DNA from: an uncultured Ruminococcus sp.
Lineage (GTDB): Bacteria; Bacillota; Clostridia; Oscillospirales; Acutalibacteraceae
NCBI GenBank assembly: GCA_902773045.1
Contig: CACYDE010000218.1
Span: forward strand, 1 to 9,377
Direction of reading: 5' to 3'
DNA length: 9,377 nt
Below, piece after piece: positions 1 to 6,445 of this stretch (positions are counted from its first letter, which is position 1; each line of letters starts with the position of its first letter). The notes beneath the pieces were generated by a model. That model was not told the origin of the DNA. It made no database searches and saw only the letters and a program-made list of their open reading frames with translations. The position numbers and the translations under genes are program-made.

Positions 1-130
1 AAAACCACCTTGAAATACGCCCGAAGGAAGTGCCCTTGGGGTACGTCAGTATTCCTGCGGTGTTTTTATGCACTCTGACGAAAAAATCTACTGCGCATCT
101 TCGGCACAATCTCTGTGCGGTATTGCCTTA
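1..130 (-). repeat. Structured dispersed-repeat-like element, left copy
   Basis: Non-coding and rich in short inverted repeats. Read on the minus strand it starts TAAGGCAATACCGCACA (from 130) and matches in blocks the element that begins at 9293 at the other end of the window: TAAGGCA-A-YACCGCACARAGA, TTGTRCCGAA, then a T-rich stretch, CGTCA and TGCA. Hairpins visible on the plus strand are GCACA/TGTGC (104-108 with 114-118), CGTCAG/CTGACG (44-49 with 75-80), and a CCCGAAGG/CCTTGGGG-type stem near 20-41 with one mismatch. Compared with the right copy it lacks about a dozen bases in the loop between the GCACA and TTGTGC arms. No open reading frame fits it. It may continue left of the window. 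The call as a dispersed family rests on only two diverged copies. Confidence 0.55.
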
Positions 131-296
131 GAGATCTGTAACTTTACCGCCTGCGTCCAAACTTCCGAGAGATAATCGACTGTAACTTCTTATACTATTG
201 AAAGTATGGAACCATAAATTATTATCAAAGAGTCAATTGCTGTCATCAGGTTTGACTCACCAAACAAAGTTGATTATGACCCCACTCCATGATCTC
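131..296. other. Intergenic stretch with no recognised gene
   Basis: Together with the repeat at 1-130 and the terminator at 297-337 this makes up the gene-free left end. I see no convincing ORF or RNA family. It has one inverted repeat, GAGTCAA (230-236) with TTGACTC (252-258) around a 15-nt loop. On the minus strand that repeat is followed by a weak T-rich run, so it could be a secondary stop for spo0A read-through. A smaller ATACT/AGTAT hairpin lies near 192-206. Confidence 0.4.
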
Positions 297-337
297 AAAA
301 GCCCGAAACCTCAGAGAACCTGCGGTTTCGGGCTTTT
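297..337 (-). terminator. Intrinsic terminator of spo0A (bidirectional form)
   Basis: AAAAGCCCGAAACC (297-310) pairs perfectly over 14 bp with GGTTTCGGGCTTTT (324-337) around a 13-nt loop. On the minus strand the stem ends in a run of T immediately after the spo0A stop codon, which is the normal layout of a rho-independent terminator. The plus strand also has a T run after the stem, so it could stop transcription entering from the left as well. Confidence 0.88.
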
Positions 338-347
338 TCCGATTGCT

Positions 348-1130
348 TTAAGACGCGCTTTTTATTTGTAAACGGAGTTTGTCGGAAATCATAGCGATAA
401 ATTCGCTGTTGGTCGGCTTACCTCTGCCGTTGTGGATAGTGTAGCCGAAGTAGGAATTCAGAATATCCACGTCACCGCGATCCCAGGCAACCTCAATTGC
501 ATGACGGATCGCTCTTTCGACCCTCGAAGACGTCGTTTCATATTTTTTCGCCACAGTAGGGTAGAGCTTTTTGGTGACTGCGTTGATGATCTCCGGTTTT
601 TCAACGGAAAGAATGATCGAATCACGAAGGTAGTGATAGCCCTTGATGTGTGCGGGAACACCGATCTGGTGAAGAATACGAGTCACTCTGACCTCCATGT
701 TTCCGGTTGATTCGGTGATTCCCGACGCCGGAAATGCCGCGGGTCCGGTTTTTTTCATCTTGATAAGCTCGGAGATACTCATCGCAAGACTCGCTGTGTT
801 GTAGGGCTTGAGAACAAAGTACGAACCGCCGCAGCTTATGACCTCCTTTTGAAGAACATCGCTGTCAAATGACGACGCAACGATAAAAACAGGAGAGTGA
901 TTTGAATTCTCCCGCTCAAATGACTTGAGAACTCCGATCGCGTCAACTCTCGTCATGAACATATCAATAATGACAGCGTCGGGTTTGGTTTTCTCGATCT
1001 CTTCGAGAACAACGTTGCCGTCTTTGGCGCAGAAGCTAACTTCGATCCCTTGAAGCTGAAAGGCGCCGATGTCCTCGGGCGAAAATGCATTTCTTTCCTC
1101 TGAAATCAACAACTTAATCTGATTTTCCAT
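348..1130 (-). CDS. spo0A: Sporulation master regulator Spo0A
   Basis: This is the response regulator that, once phosphorylated, binds 0A boxes and commits the cell to sporulation. The protein has 260 residues, close to the family norm. An N-terminal receiver (about 5-123) carries the phospho-acceptor D56 and the K108-P109 pair. A long linker then leads to the Spo0A C-terminal DNA-binding domain (about 144-258), which is strongly conserved: IGVPAHIKGYHYLR, the helix TTSSRVERAIRHAIEVAW (199-216), and KPTNSEFIAM. The receiver is much more diverged than the C-terminal domain: the usual Asp-Asp metal pair near residue 10 is E11-E12, the Pro after the D56 loop is T60, and the switch Thr is Ser. 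The ATG has GGAGG 9 nt upstream (1140-1144). It lies downstream of spoIVB, the usual neighbour, with its own promoter between, and ends at the hairpin 297-337. Identity is very secure. Confidence 0.97.
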   Translation of the reverse strand: MENQIKLLISEERNAFSPEDIGAFQLQGIEVSFCAKDGNVVLEEIEKTKPDAVIIDMFMTRVDAIGVLKSFERENSNHSPVFIVASSFDSDVLQKEVISCGGSYFVLKPYNTASLAMSISELIKMKKTGPAAFPASGITESTGNMEVRVTRILHQIGVPAHIKGYHYLRDSIILSVEKPEIINAVTKKLYPTVAKKYETTSSRVERAIRHAIEVAWDRGDVDILNSYFGYTIHNGRGKPTNSEFIAMISDKLRLQIKSAS

Positions 1131-1173
1131 TTTTTAATTCCTCCATGTTTACTAAAAGTGGTTTGTTGTACAT

Positions 1174-1202
1174 ATATTACCATAAATTGGTAAAAATAGC
1201 AA
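1174..1202 (-). promoter_or_regulatory. Probable sigma-A-type promoter of spo0A
   Basis: On the minus strand, TTGCTA (1197-1202) and TAATAT (1174-1179) are separated by exactly 17 nt. The -10 box is only a moderate match to TATAAT and the -35 box matches at four of six positions. The start would fall near 1167, giving a leader of about 37 nt to the ATG with the GGAGG inside it. No sigma-H consensus or 0A box was recognised in this gap. Confidence 0.5.
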
Positions 1203-1220
1203 TAGTTAAATTATTATTTT

Positions 1221-1241
1221 TTTGTAATTTATAATTACAAA
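1221..1241. promoter_or_regulatory. Perfect AT-rich palindrome upstream of the spo0A promoter
   Basis: TTTGTAATT (1221-1229), a TAT spacer, then AATTACAAA (1233-1241) form a perfect 9-3-9 inverted repeat in the spoIVB-spo0A gap, about 19 bp upstream of the proposed -35 box. It has no clean T run directly after the stem on either strand, so it does not look like a normal terminator. Its size and symmetry fit an operator for a dimeric regulator. I cannot assign it to a known regulator family. A weak mRNA hairpin at the spoIVB 3' end is the alternative. Confidence 0.45.
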
Positions 1242-1259
1242 GATTTAATTTCTTATCCT

Positions 1260-2468
1260 TTAATTCGGTGTTTTCTCTATTTCATTATACATATTCTGAG
1301 CAAATATTCCGTACCCTTTAGCGGAATTTGTTACTAAGACATGAGTCACAGCGCCGATTAATTTACCGTTTTGTAATATTGGACTTCCGCTCATTCCTTG
1401 AATAATTCCGCCCGTTTTTTCAAGAAGTCTTTCATCTGTTGCAATTATTTGTAAATTCTTTGTCTTATTTTTTTCATCATAATCCACGTGTGTAATTTCT
1501 ATACTGTAGTATTGAGGTCCGTTTTCATCAAGCGTACATAAAATTTCCGCAGGACCTTTTCTTATATCCTGAATATTTGCTATTTCCACTGCTTCACGAT
1601 CCGAAGGAGGATCGTTCAGTACTCCGTAAAGCCCTGTCTCGTTGTTGATAAATGCGGTTCCGTCCGATTCCTCTCCGGAAAAATAAGCGTTAATGCTTCC
1701 GGGAATACCGTCTGAACCTTTAGTAATGCTGCTTATTTCGGCTTTGGTTATTTCTGCGCTGTCCAACGGCAGAAGCTCGCCGGTGTCGCTGTCGCAGATT
1801 CCGTGTCCCAATGAGGCAAACCGATCTGTTTCCGGGTCATAGAATGTCATGGTCCCCAGTCCTGCGCAGCTGTCTCTTACCCACAATCCGGCTTTATATT
1901 CACCTTTGTTTTTGATCGGAGTCAGATCTGTGTGATAAGTTTTGCCTTCTCTTTCAAATTCAATTTCGATCGGTTCTCCTTTTCCTGTTTGAATAATATT
2001 ACGAAAATCATCACAGCAGGAAATGTTTTCTCCGTTTGCGCTCAGGATATTATCTCCCGGTTGGAGTCCGCAGTCATTTCCGGGGCTGAATGAACTGAGT
2101 CCTGATGTGATGTCGCTGCATTTTATTATTGTGATACCTTTTGTATGAAATTTGATTCCGAAAATATCTCCGCAGGGAACAACAAATTTTTTTTCGTCAT
2201 AATGAACATTAACTTCTTTTATGGGGATAATATCTAAAAGCATTAAGCTGCCGCTGAAAGAACCGCCGTTCAGAGTGGAGCTTACTGTGATTTCTTTTTT
2301 TGATTGATTATTAAAAGAAATTGTGTTAAAATTAAAAAAAGAAATATTTTCATCTTTGTTTACAGTATAACTGTCGGGAAGGTCGTTCCCGAGTTTTACG
2401 CACGCACCAAGAACTCCGCTGCAAAGAACGGCGAGAATAGCCGAAAGAATTTTTACTGTTTTTTTCAT
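1260..2468 (-). CDS. spoIVB: SpoIVB serine peptidase (S55 family)
   Basis: In the family, SpoIVB is made in the forespore, crosses into the intermembrane space, and cleaves SpoIVFA to trigger pro-sigma-K processing. The protein has 402 residues. The N-terminus has lysines (2, 3, 6) and a hydrophobic stretch ending LGAC (C23), which reads as a lipobox. A PDZ domain spans about 100-185 (IGIKFHTKG-like entry, then GLQPGDNILSANGE). The S55 catalytic domain follows, with H222 in SLGHGICD, D345 in ATDERLL and S360 in GMSGSP. These match the family triad in order and spacing (Asp and Ser 15 residues apart). The ATG at 2466-2468 has GGTGG at 2476-2480 as its binding site. It precedes spo0A, the standard arrangement, and no terminator separates them, so read-through is possible. 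I could not find a convincing sigma-G promoter. It is unusually cysteine-rich for an exported protein. Confidence 0.95.
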   Translation of the reverse strand: MKKTVKILSAILAVLCSGVLGACVKLGNDLPDSYTVNKDENISFFNFNTISFNNQSKKEITVSSTLNGGSFSGSLMLLDIIPIKEVNVHYDEKKFVVPCGDIFGIKFHTKGITIIKCSDITSGLSSFSPGNDCGLQPGDNILSANGENISCCDDFRNIIQTGKGEPIEIEFEREGKTYHTDLTPIKNKGEYKAGLWVRDSCAGLGTMTFYDPETDRFASLGHGICDSDTGELLPLDSAEITKAEISSITKGSDGIPGSINAYFSGEESDGTAFINNETGLYGVLNDPPSDREAVEIANIQDIRKGPAEILCTLDENGPQYYSIEITHVDYDEKNKTKNLQIIATDERLLEKTGGIIQGMSGSPILQNGKLIGAVTHVLVTNSAKGYGIFAQNMYNEIEKTPN

Positions 2469-2642
2469 TGATTCACCACCTTTCGAAAGTATTTTTTCAC
2501 GGCGGAGTCGACTTAAAACAGGTAAAAGGATCTGAAAAAATAATTTTTGGCAGCATAATTTTATTTTAACCGATTAAAGATTGTTTTTTTCTTTAATAAA
2601 CCTTTATTTCAAAAAAATAATGATTTATTCTTCGGGGGCAGT
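2469..2642. promoter_or_regulatory. Divergent intergenic region between spoIVB and the ATPase
   Basis: This 174-bp AT-rich gap must hold the start signals of both flanking genes. The spoIVB ribosome binding site (GGTGG on the minus strand) is at 2476-2480, and a G-run at 2634-2638 precedes the ATPase start. A weak ATTAAAG/CTTTAAT inverted repeat lies at 2573-2579 with 2591-2597. No promoter pair stands out on either strand, and no riboswitch (including the yybP-ykoY manganese class) was recognised. Confidence 0.4.
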
Positions 2643-4949
2643 ATGGAAGAAAACGAAAAATTTTACGGCCTTAGTGAATCTGAGGTAATACGAAAACGAA
2701 AAAACGGAGAAGGAAATAAAAAAGACGCAATAAGAACGAAATCTTACAGATACATCTTTTTTGAAAATATTTTTTCTCTTTTTAATTTTTTGAATCTTGC
2801 CATAGCAGTAGTTCTTATAGAGGTGGGTTCGATCAAGAACTGCCTTTTTATGATAGTTGTTATCTGCAATACATTTATAGGAATAATACAGGAAATTCGA
2901 TCAAAACGCACGGTTGACCGCCTTTCAATAGTTAACAGGACCTCTGTCAGCGTCATCAGAGAGGGCGTGAAACGGGAAATAAATATCCATGAGCTGGTGA
3001 AGGGCGATCTGATAGAGCTTTCTTCGGGGTGTCAGGTTTCAAACGACTGCAGGATCCTCAAAGGAAGCTGCGAGGTCAATGAATCTCTTGTGACAGGAGA
3101 ATCTGATTCCGTTTTTAGGCCTGAAGGCGAAAAGCTTCTTTCGGGAAGCTTTCTTGTCAGCGGCAAATGTGTATGCAGAGTTCTTAAAACAGGAAAGGAA
3201 AATTATGCGGACTCTGTTCTTGGTCAGATAAAGTATGTGAAAAAATCAAACTCCGAAATAGTTAACGTTATACGAAAGATAATAGTCGTTATAAGTATTT
3301 GCATAGTACCGTTCGGAGTAATGCTTTTTTATAATCAGTATACATTATCTCACAGCACGCTTAAAGAAGCCGCAGAAAGTTCTTCCGCAGCTTTGATAGG
3401 AATGATACCCGAGGGGCTTGTTCTGCTTATATCAACTGTTTTTGCGATAGGCGTGATCCGTCTGTCCAAACGAAATGTTTTGTCGCAGGATCTCTATTCG
3501 CTCGAAGCGCTTTCAAGAGCTGACATTTTATGTCTTGATAAAACAGGAACGATTACCACGGGGAAAATGAGGGTCGTAAAAATTGTTCCCGCAAAATCAT
3601 TCAGCGAAGAAGAATTGAAAAAGATGATATCGGTTATTGCGTCAAATTCCGATGACAGTAACGCCACGATGAACGCTGTGAGAGATATAATTTCGGAACA
3701 GGTAAGATGTACGCCAATAGAAAAGATACCGTTTTCCTCCGAAAGAAAATGGTCTTCCGTTTCCACAAAAGAATTCGGAACCTTGATTATGGGTTCCGCC
3801 GAGGTGATATTTAAAAATGAAACGGATATTTCCTGCCTTAACTTCGAGGATCGGGAAAACTACAGGGTTGTTGCCATTGCGAGAACCGATCTTAAACCAA
3901 AGAATTTTGTTCTTCCCGAGGAGATCTCGCTTGCAGGTTTTGTTCTTCTTTCTGAAGAAGTCAGAGAAAGCGTTTCGGAAACACTTGACTTTTTTAAGCG
4001 GCAGAATGTAGAGATAAAGATAATTTCGGGAGATAATCCCATAACGGTCAGGAAACTTTGCGGAAATTTATTTGAAGAAAAAAGCGGCTGTATAGATATG
4101 CTGAAAGTATCTGATGAAGAAATATCCGATATAGTTGAAAAAAACATGGTTTTCGGCAGAGCGACGCCTTCTCAGAAAAAACAGATCATCTCGTCTTTGA
4201 AAAAGAAAGGTCATACGGTCGCAATGGTAGGCGACGGAGTCAACGATGTTATTGCATTGAAAGAAAGCGACTGTGCTATAGCTCCGGCAACAGGCAGCGC
4301 AGCAGCAAGAAATATCTCTCAGCTCGTTCTTCTTGATTCGGATTTTCGTTCTCTCCCGGCTGTCGTTGAAGAAGGAAGAAGATCAATCAACAATCTTCTG
4401 AACAGTTCGTCGCTGTTTCTTGCTAAAACAATTTTCTCGGCAGTCATGACTCTTATTTTCATGTTCATAAATTATCCGTATCCTTTTCAACCGATTCAGA
4501 TGACTTTGATAAGCAGCCTTACGATAGGATTTCCGTCGTTTGTATTATCGTTTTTGAAAAACGAAAAACGGGTCAGCGGAAGCTTTTTGAAGAATATAGT
4601 AAAAAATTCTGTCCCCGCGGCAATAACAAATGTAACGGCAGTCATTGCTACTGCTCTTCTTGCGGATCGCTTCGCTCTCAGTGATCGTGAGATATCATCA
4701 TTGTGTGTGACCGCTATGGCGGTTACGGGAATTATACTGATCGTGAAAATATATAAACCGCTGACTCCGATAAAATGGTTCGTTATTATCACTTCAATTT
4801 CCGGCTTTGTTATCGCATTTGTTTTTTTCGTCAGCTTTTTCGGACTTTCGCCCGTTCTCTCTTCAATTGATATATATATAATTATTGTGGGGATAGCCGA
4901 CGCGCTTTTGCTGACATTTTTTATGTATATATTTTCAAAAGCGGCATGA
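2643..4949 (+). CDS. P-type cation-transporting ATPase, CtpE-like
   Basis: This is a membrane pump driven by a phosphoaspartate cycle. The 768 residues carry all core elements in order: the actuator motif TGES (151-154), PEGL in the fourth membrane helix (256-259), the phosphorylation motif DKTGT with D299, a nucleotide domain with KWS (369-371) and MGSAE (383-387), SGDNP (462-466), TPSQK (508-512) and the hinge GDGVND (530-535). About ten membrane segments are visible: two before the actuator, two flanking PEGL, and six after residue 590. The PEGL context (GMIPEGLVLL), the short DSDFRSLPAVVEEGRR stretch and the C-terminal half resemble the CtpE group, which includes the mycobacterial calcium-uptake pump. 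That resemblance is from memory, and the ion is inferred, not shown. Heavy-metal domains and the CPC motif are absent. The start follows a G-rich site (GGGGG, 2634-2638). It is divergent from spoIVB. No terminator was seen before pyrH. Confidence 0.9.
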   Translation: MEENEKFYGLSESEVIRKRKNGEGNKKDAIRTKSYRYIFFENIFSLFNFLNLAIAVVLIEVGSIKNCLFMIVVICNTFIGIIQEIRSKRTVDRLSIVNRTSVSVIREGVKREINIHELVKGDLIELSSGCQVSNDCRILKGSCEVNESLVTGESDSVFRPEGEKLLSGSFLVSGKCVCRVLKTGKENYADSVLGQIKYVKKSNSEIVNVIRKIIVVISICIVPFGVMLFYNQYTLSHSTLKEAAESSSAALIGMIPEGLVLLISTVFAIGVIRLSKRNVLSQDLYSLEALSRADILCLDKTGTITTGKMRVVKIVPAKSFSEEELKKMISVIASNSDDSNATMNAVRDIISEQVRCTPIEKIPFSSERKWSSVSTKEFGTLIMGSAEVIFKNETDISCLNFEDRENYRVVAIARTDLKPKNFVLPEEISLAGFVLLSEEVRESVSETLDFFKRQNVEIKIISGDNPITVRKLCGNLFEEKSGCIDMLKVSDEEISDIVEKNMVFGRATPSQKKQIISSLKKKGHTVAMVGDGVNDVIALKESDCAIAPATGSAAARNISQLVLLDSDFRSLPAVVEEGRRSINNLLNSSSLFLAKTIFSAVMTLIFMFINYPYPFQPIQMTLISSLTIGFPSFVLSFLKNEKRVSGSFLKNIVKNSVPAAITNVTAVIATALLADRFALSDREISSLCVTAMAVTGIILIVKIYKPLTPIKWFVIITSISGFVIAFVFFVSFFGLSPVLSSIDIYIIIVGIADALLLTFFMYIFSKAA

Positions 4950-5045
4950 TCTGTATTTTTATCTGTCGGAATTTGTTTTTATCAGTGTGTTAAAGAAAAA
5001 TTTACCGCATTTTTATAAACATTCAATAAATATCAAATATTTTAC

Positions 5046-5074
5046 TTTACAGATTGGTCAGTTTATTGTAAAAT
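5046..5074 (+). promoter_or_regulatory. Sigma-A-type promoter of the pyrH operon
   Basis: TTTACA (5046-5051) and TAAAAT (5069-5074) are spaced by 17 nt, each one mismatch from consensus. The start would lie near 5081, giving a leader of about 38 nt that includes GGAGG at 5103-5107. The gap from the ATPase stop to this point is AT-rich and contains no obvious terminator. Confidence 0.75.
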
Positions 5075-5118
5075 AAAAGTAATGTTGAAATTTATTTCCA
5101 TCGGAGGATTGATTTTTA

Positions 5119-5826
5119 ATGGAACCAAAATATAAAAGAGTATTGCTCAAACTTAGCGGTGAAGCTCTTGCAGGAGAAAAGAAGACAGGGATCGACTTTG
5201 ATATTGTTACAAAATATTGCGAGCCTGTGAAGAAGCTGAACGAAATGGGAGTTCAGGTTGCGATCGTTGTGGGAGGAGGAAACTTCTGGAGAGGAAGAAG
5301 CAGCGGAAGCATGGACAGAACGAGAGCCGACCACATGGGAATGCTCGCCACCGTCATCAATGCGCTTGGCGTTGCGGACACTCTTGAACAGCTTGGCGTC
5401 AGCGCAAGAGTCCAGACAGCAATTTCCATGCCTCAGGTTGCAGAACCCTATATCCGCAATAAGGCTATCAGACATATGGAGAAGGGAAGAGTTGTTGTTT
5501 TCGGCTGCGGAACCGGAAATCCTTTCTTCTCAACCGATACGGGCGCCGCACTCAGAGCCACCGAGATCGAAGCGGATATCATGCTTAAAGCCACTATGGT
5601 CGACGGAGTATATGACTCTGATCCGCATAAAAACCCCGATGCAGTGAAGTTCGACGAGATCACATTCCACGATGTTCTTGATAAGGGACTTCAGGTCATG
5701 GACAGTACAGCGGCTTCCCTCTGTATGGACAATGATCTTCCGATACTTGTTTTCAGTCTTGAAGAGCCGGAGAACATTGTCGCTGCCGTTTGCGGTGAAA
5801 ATATAGGAACAATTGTCAGAAATTAA
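5119..5826 (+). CDS. pyrH: UMP kinase
   Basis: This cytoplasmic enzyme phosphorylates UMP to UDP with ATP and controls entry into UTP and CTP synthesis. It is the bacterial amino-acid-kinase-fold type, not related to eukaryotic UMP/CMP kinases. The 235 residues match the family length. Visible signatures are KLSGEAL (11-17), GGGNFWRG (52-59), the UMP-binding DHMGMLATVINAL (71-83), GCGTGNPFFSTDT (129-141), KATMVDGVYDSDP (157-169) and MDSTAASLC (194-202). The ATG follows GGAGG with 11 nt between. It is the first gene of the operon and is followed by frr after 46 nt. The genes rpsB and tsf, common upstream neighbours in other Firmicutes, are absent here and the gene has its own promoter. Confidence 0.97.
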   Translation: MEPKYKRVLLKLSGEALAGEKKTGIDFDIVTKYCEPVKKLNEMGVQVAIVVGGGNFWRGRSSGSMDRTRADHMGMLATVINALGVADTLEQLGVSARVQTAISMPQVAEPYIRNKAIRHMEKGRVVVFGCGTGNPFFSTDTGAALRATEIEADIMLKATMVDGVYDSDPHKNPDAVKFDEITFHDVLDKGLQVMDSTAASLCMDNDLPILVFSLEEPENIVAAVCGENIGTIVRN

Positions 5827-5872
5827 TATAGGCTGCATTTAACATACAAAATTTTTTACGGAGGATTTACTT

Positions 5873-6427
5873 ATGAAAGAAACATTAAACAAGTGCGAGG
5901 AACGCATGAAAAAAAGAGTCGACCATCTTGAGGTTGAATACAGGGAAATAAGAGCAGGACGCGCGAATCCTAATGTCCTCGACAGAATAACTGTCGATTA
6001 TTACGGTGCGCCCACTGCGATCAATGCATTGGCTGCCGTTTCGGTGACGGAAGCAAGAACTCTCACTATCCAGCCTTGGGACGCGTCCGTTCTTAAAGCT
6101 ATAGAGCGCGCCATTCAGTCATCGGATATCGGTATCAATCCTCAGAACGACGGAAAGATCATTCGCTTGATTTTTCCGCCGCTCACCGAGGACAGACGTA
6201 AGGAGATCGTCAAAGAGGTTGCTAAGATGGCTGAGGCTAAGAAAGTTCACGTAAGAAATATCCGCCGTGACACCATCGACGATCTGAAGAAACTCAAGAA
6301 AAACGGAGATATCACGGAGGACGATCTTAAAAAAGGAGAGAAAAAGGTTCAGGATCTGACTGACAAATATATCAAGAGCATAGATTCTCTCACGGAATCA
6401 AAACAGAAGGAAGTTATGTCTATCTGA
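5873..6427 (+). CDS. frr: Ribosome recycling factor
   Basis: RRF works with EF-G to split the post-termination ribosome so that it can start again. The 184 residues are almost exactly the family length. Domain I is the three-helix bundle formed by about 1-30 and 104-184. Domain II lies between and includes DYYGAPTAI (42-50), the conserved QPWD (67-70) and GINPQNDGK (87-95). The basic helix HVRNIRRDTIDDLKK (126-140) carries the arginines used to contact the ribosome. A strong GGAGG site (5860-5864) sits 8 nt before the ATG. The pyrH-frr pairing is nearly universal in Firmicutes. uppS begins 18 nt after its stop, so co-transcription is very likely. Confidence 0.98.
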   Translation: MKETLNKCEERMKKRVDHLEVEYREIRAGRANPNVLDRITVDYYGAPTAINALAAVSVTEARTLTIQPWDASVLKAIERAIQSSDIGINPQNDGKIIRLIFPPLTEDRRKEIVKEVAKMAEAKKVHVRNIRRDTIDDLKKLKKNGDITEDDLKKGEKKVQDLTDKYIKSIDSLTESKQKEVMSI

Positions 6428-6445
6428 TGACAGAGGACAGAAGCA

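Noticed and set aside
1..130. Left-end hairpins as part of a CRISPR array or an rRNA/tRNA fragment
   Set aside because: There are no regular repeat-spacer units, and no match to conserved rRNA or tRNA segments that I can recognise. The similarity to the right-end element explains it better.
432..710. Plus-strand ORF of 92 codons opposite spo0A
   Set aside because: It lies wholly inside spo0A on the other strand, has no ribosome binding site or recognisable motif, and the spo0A frame is beyond doubt.
1241..1262. AGGATAA near the spoIVB stop as a sigma-H -35 box for spo0A
   Set aside because: The GAAT-type -10 element is missing at the required distance. The sigma-A-like pair further down fits better.
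2469..2642. Metal-sensing riboswitch upstream of the ATPase
   Set aside because: The gap lacks the conserved loops of the yybP-ykoY or other metal riboswitches and has only a weak AT-rich inverted repeat.
4871..4880. TA dinucleotide run near the ATPase 3' end
   Set aside because: It is explained by the Ile/Tyr-rich last membrane helix (IDIYIII). It is too short to call a functional repeat.
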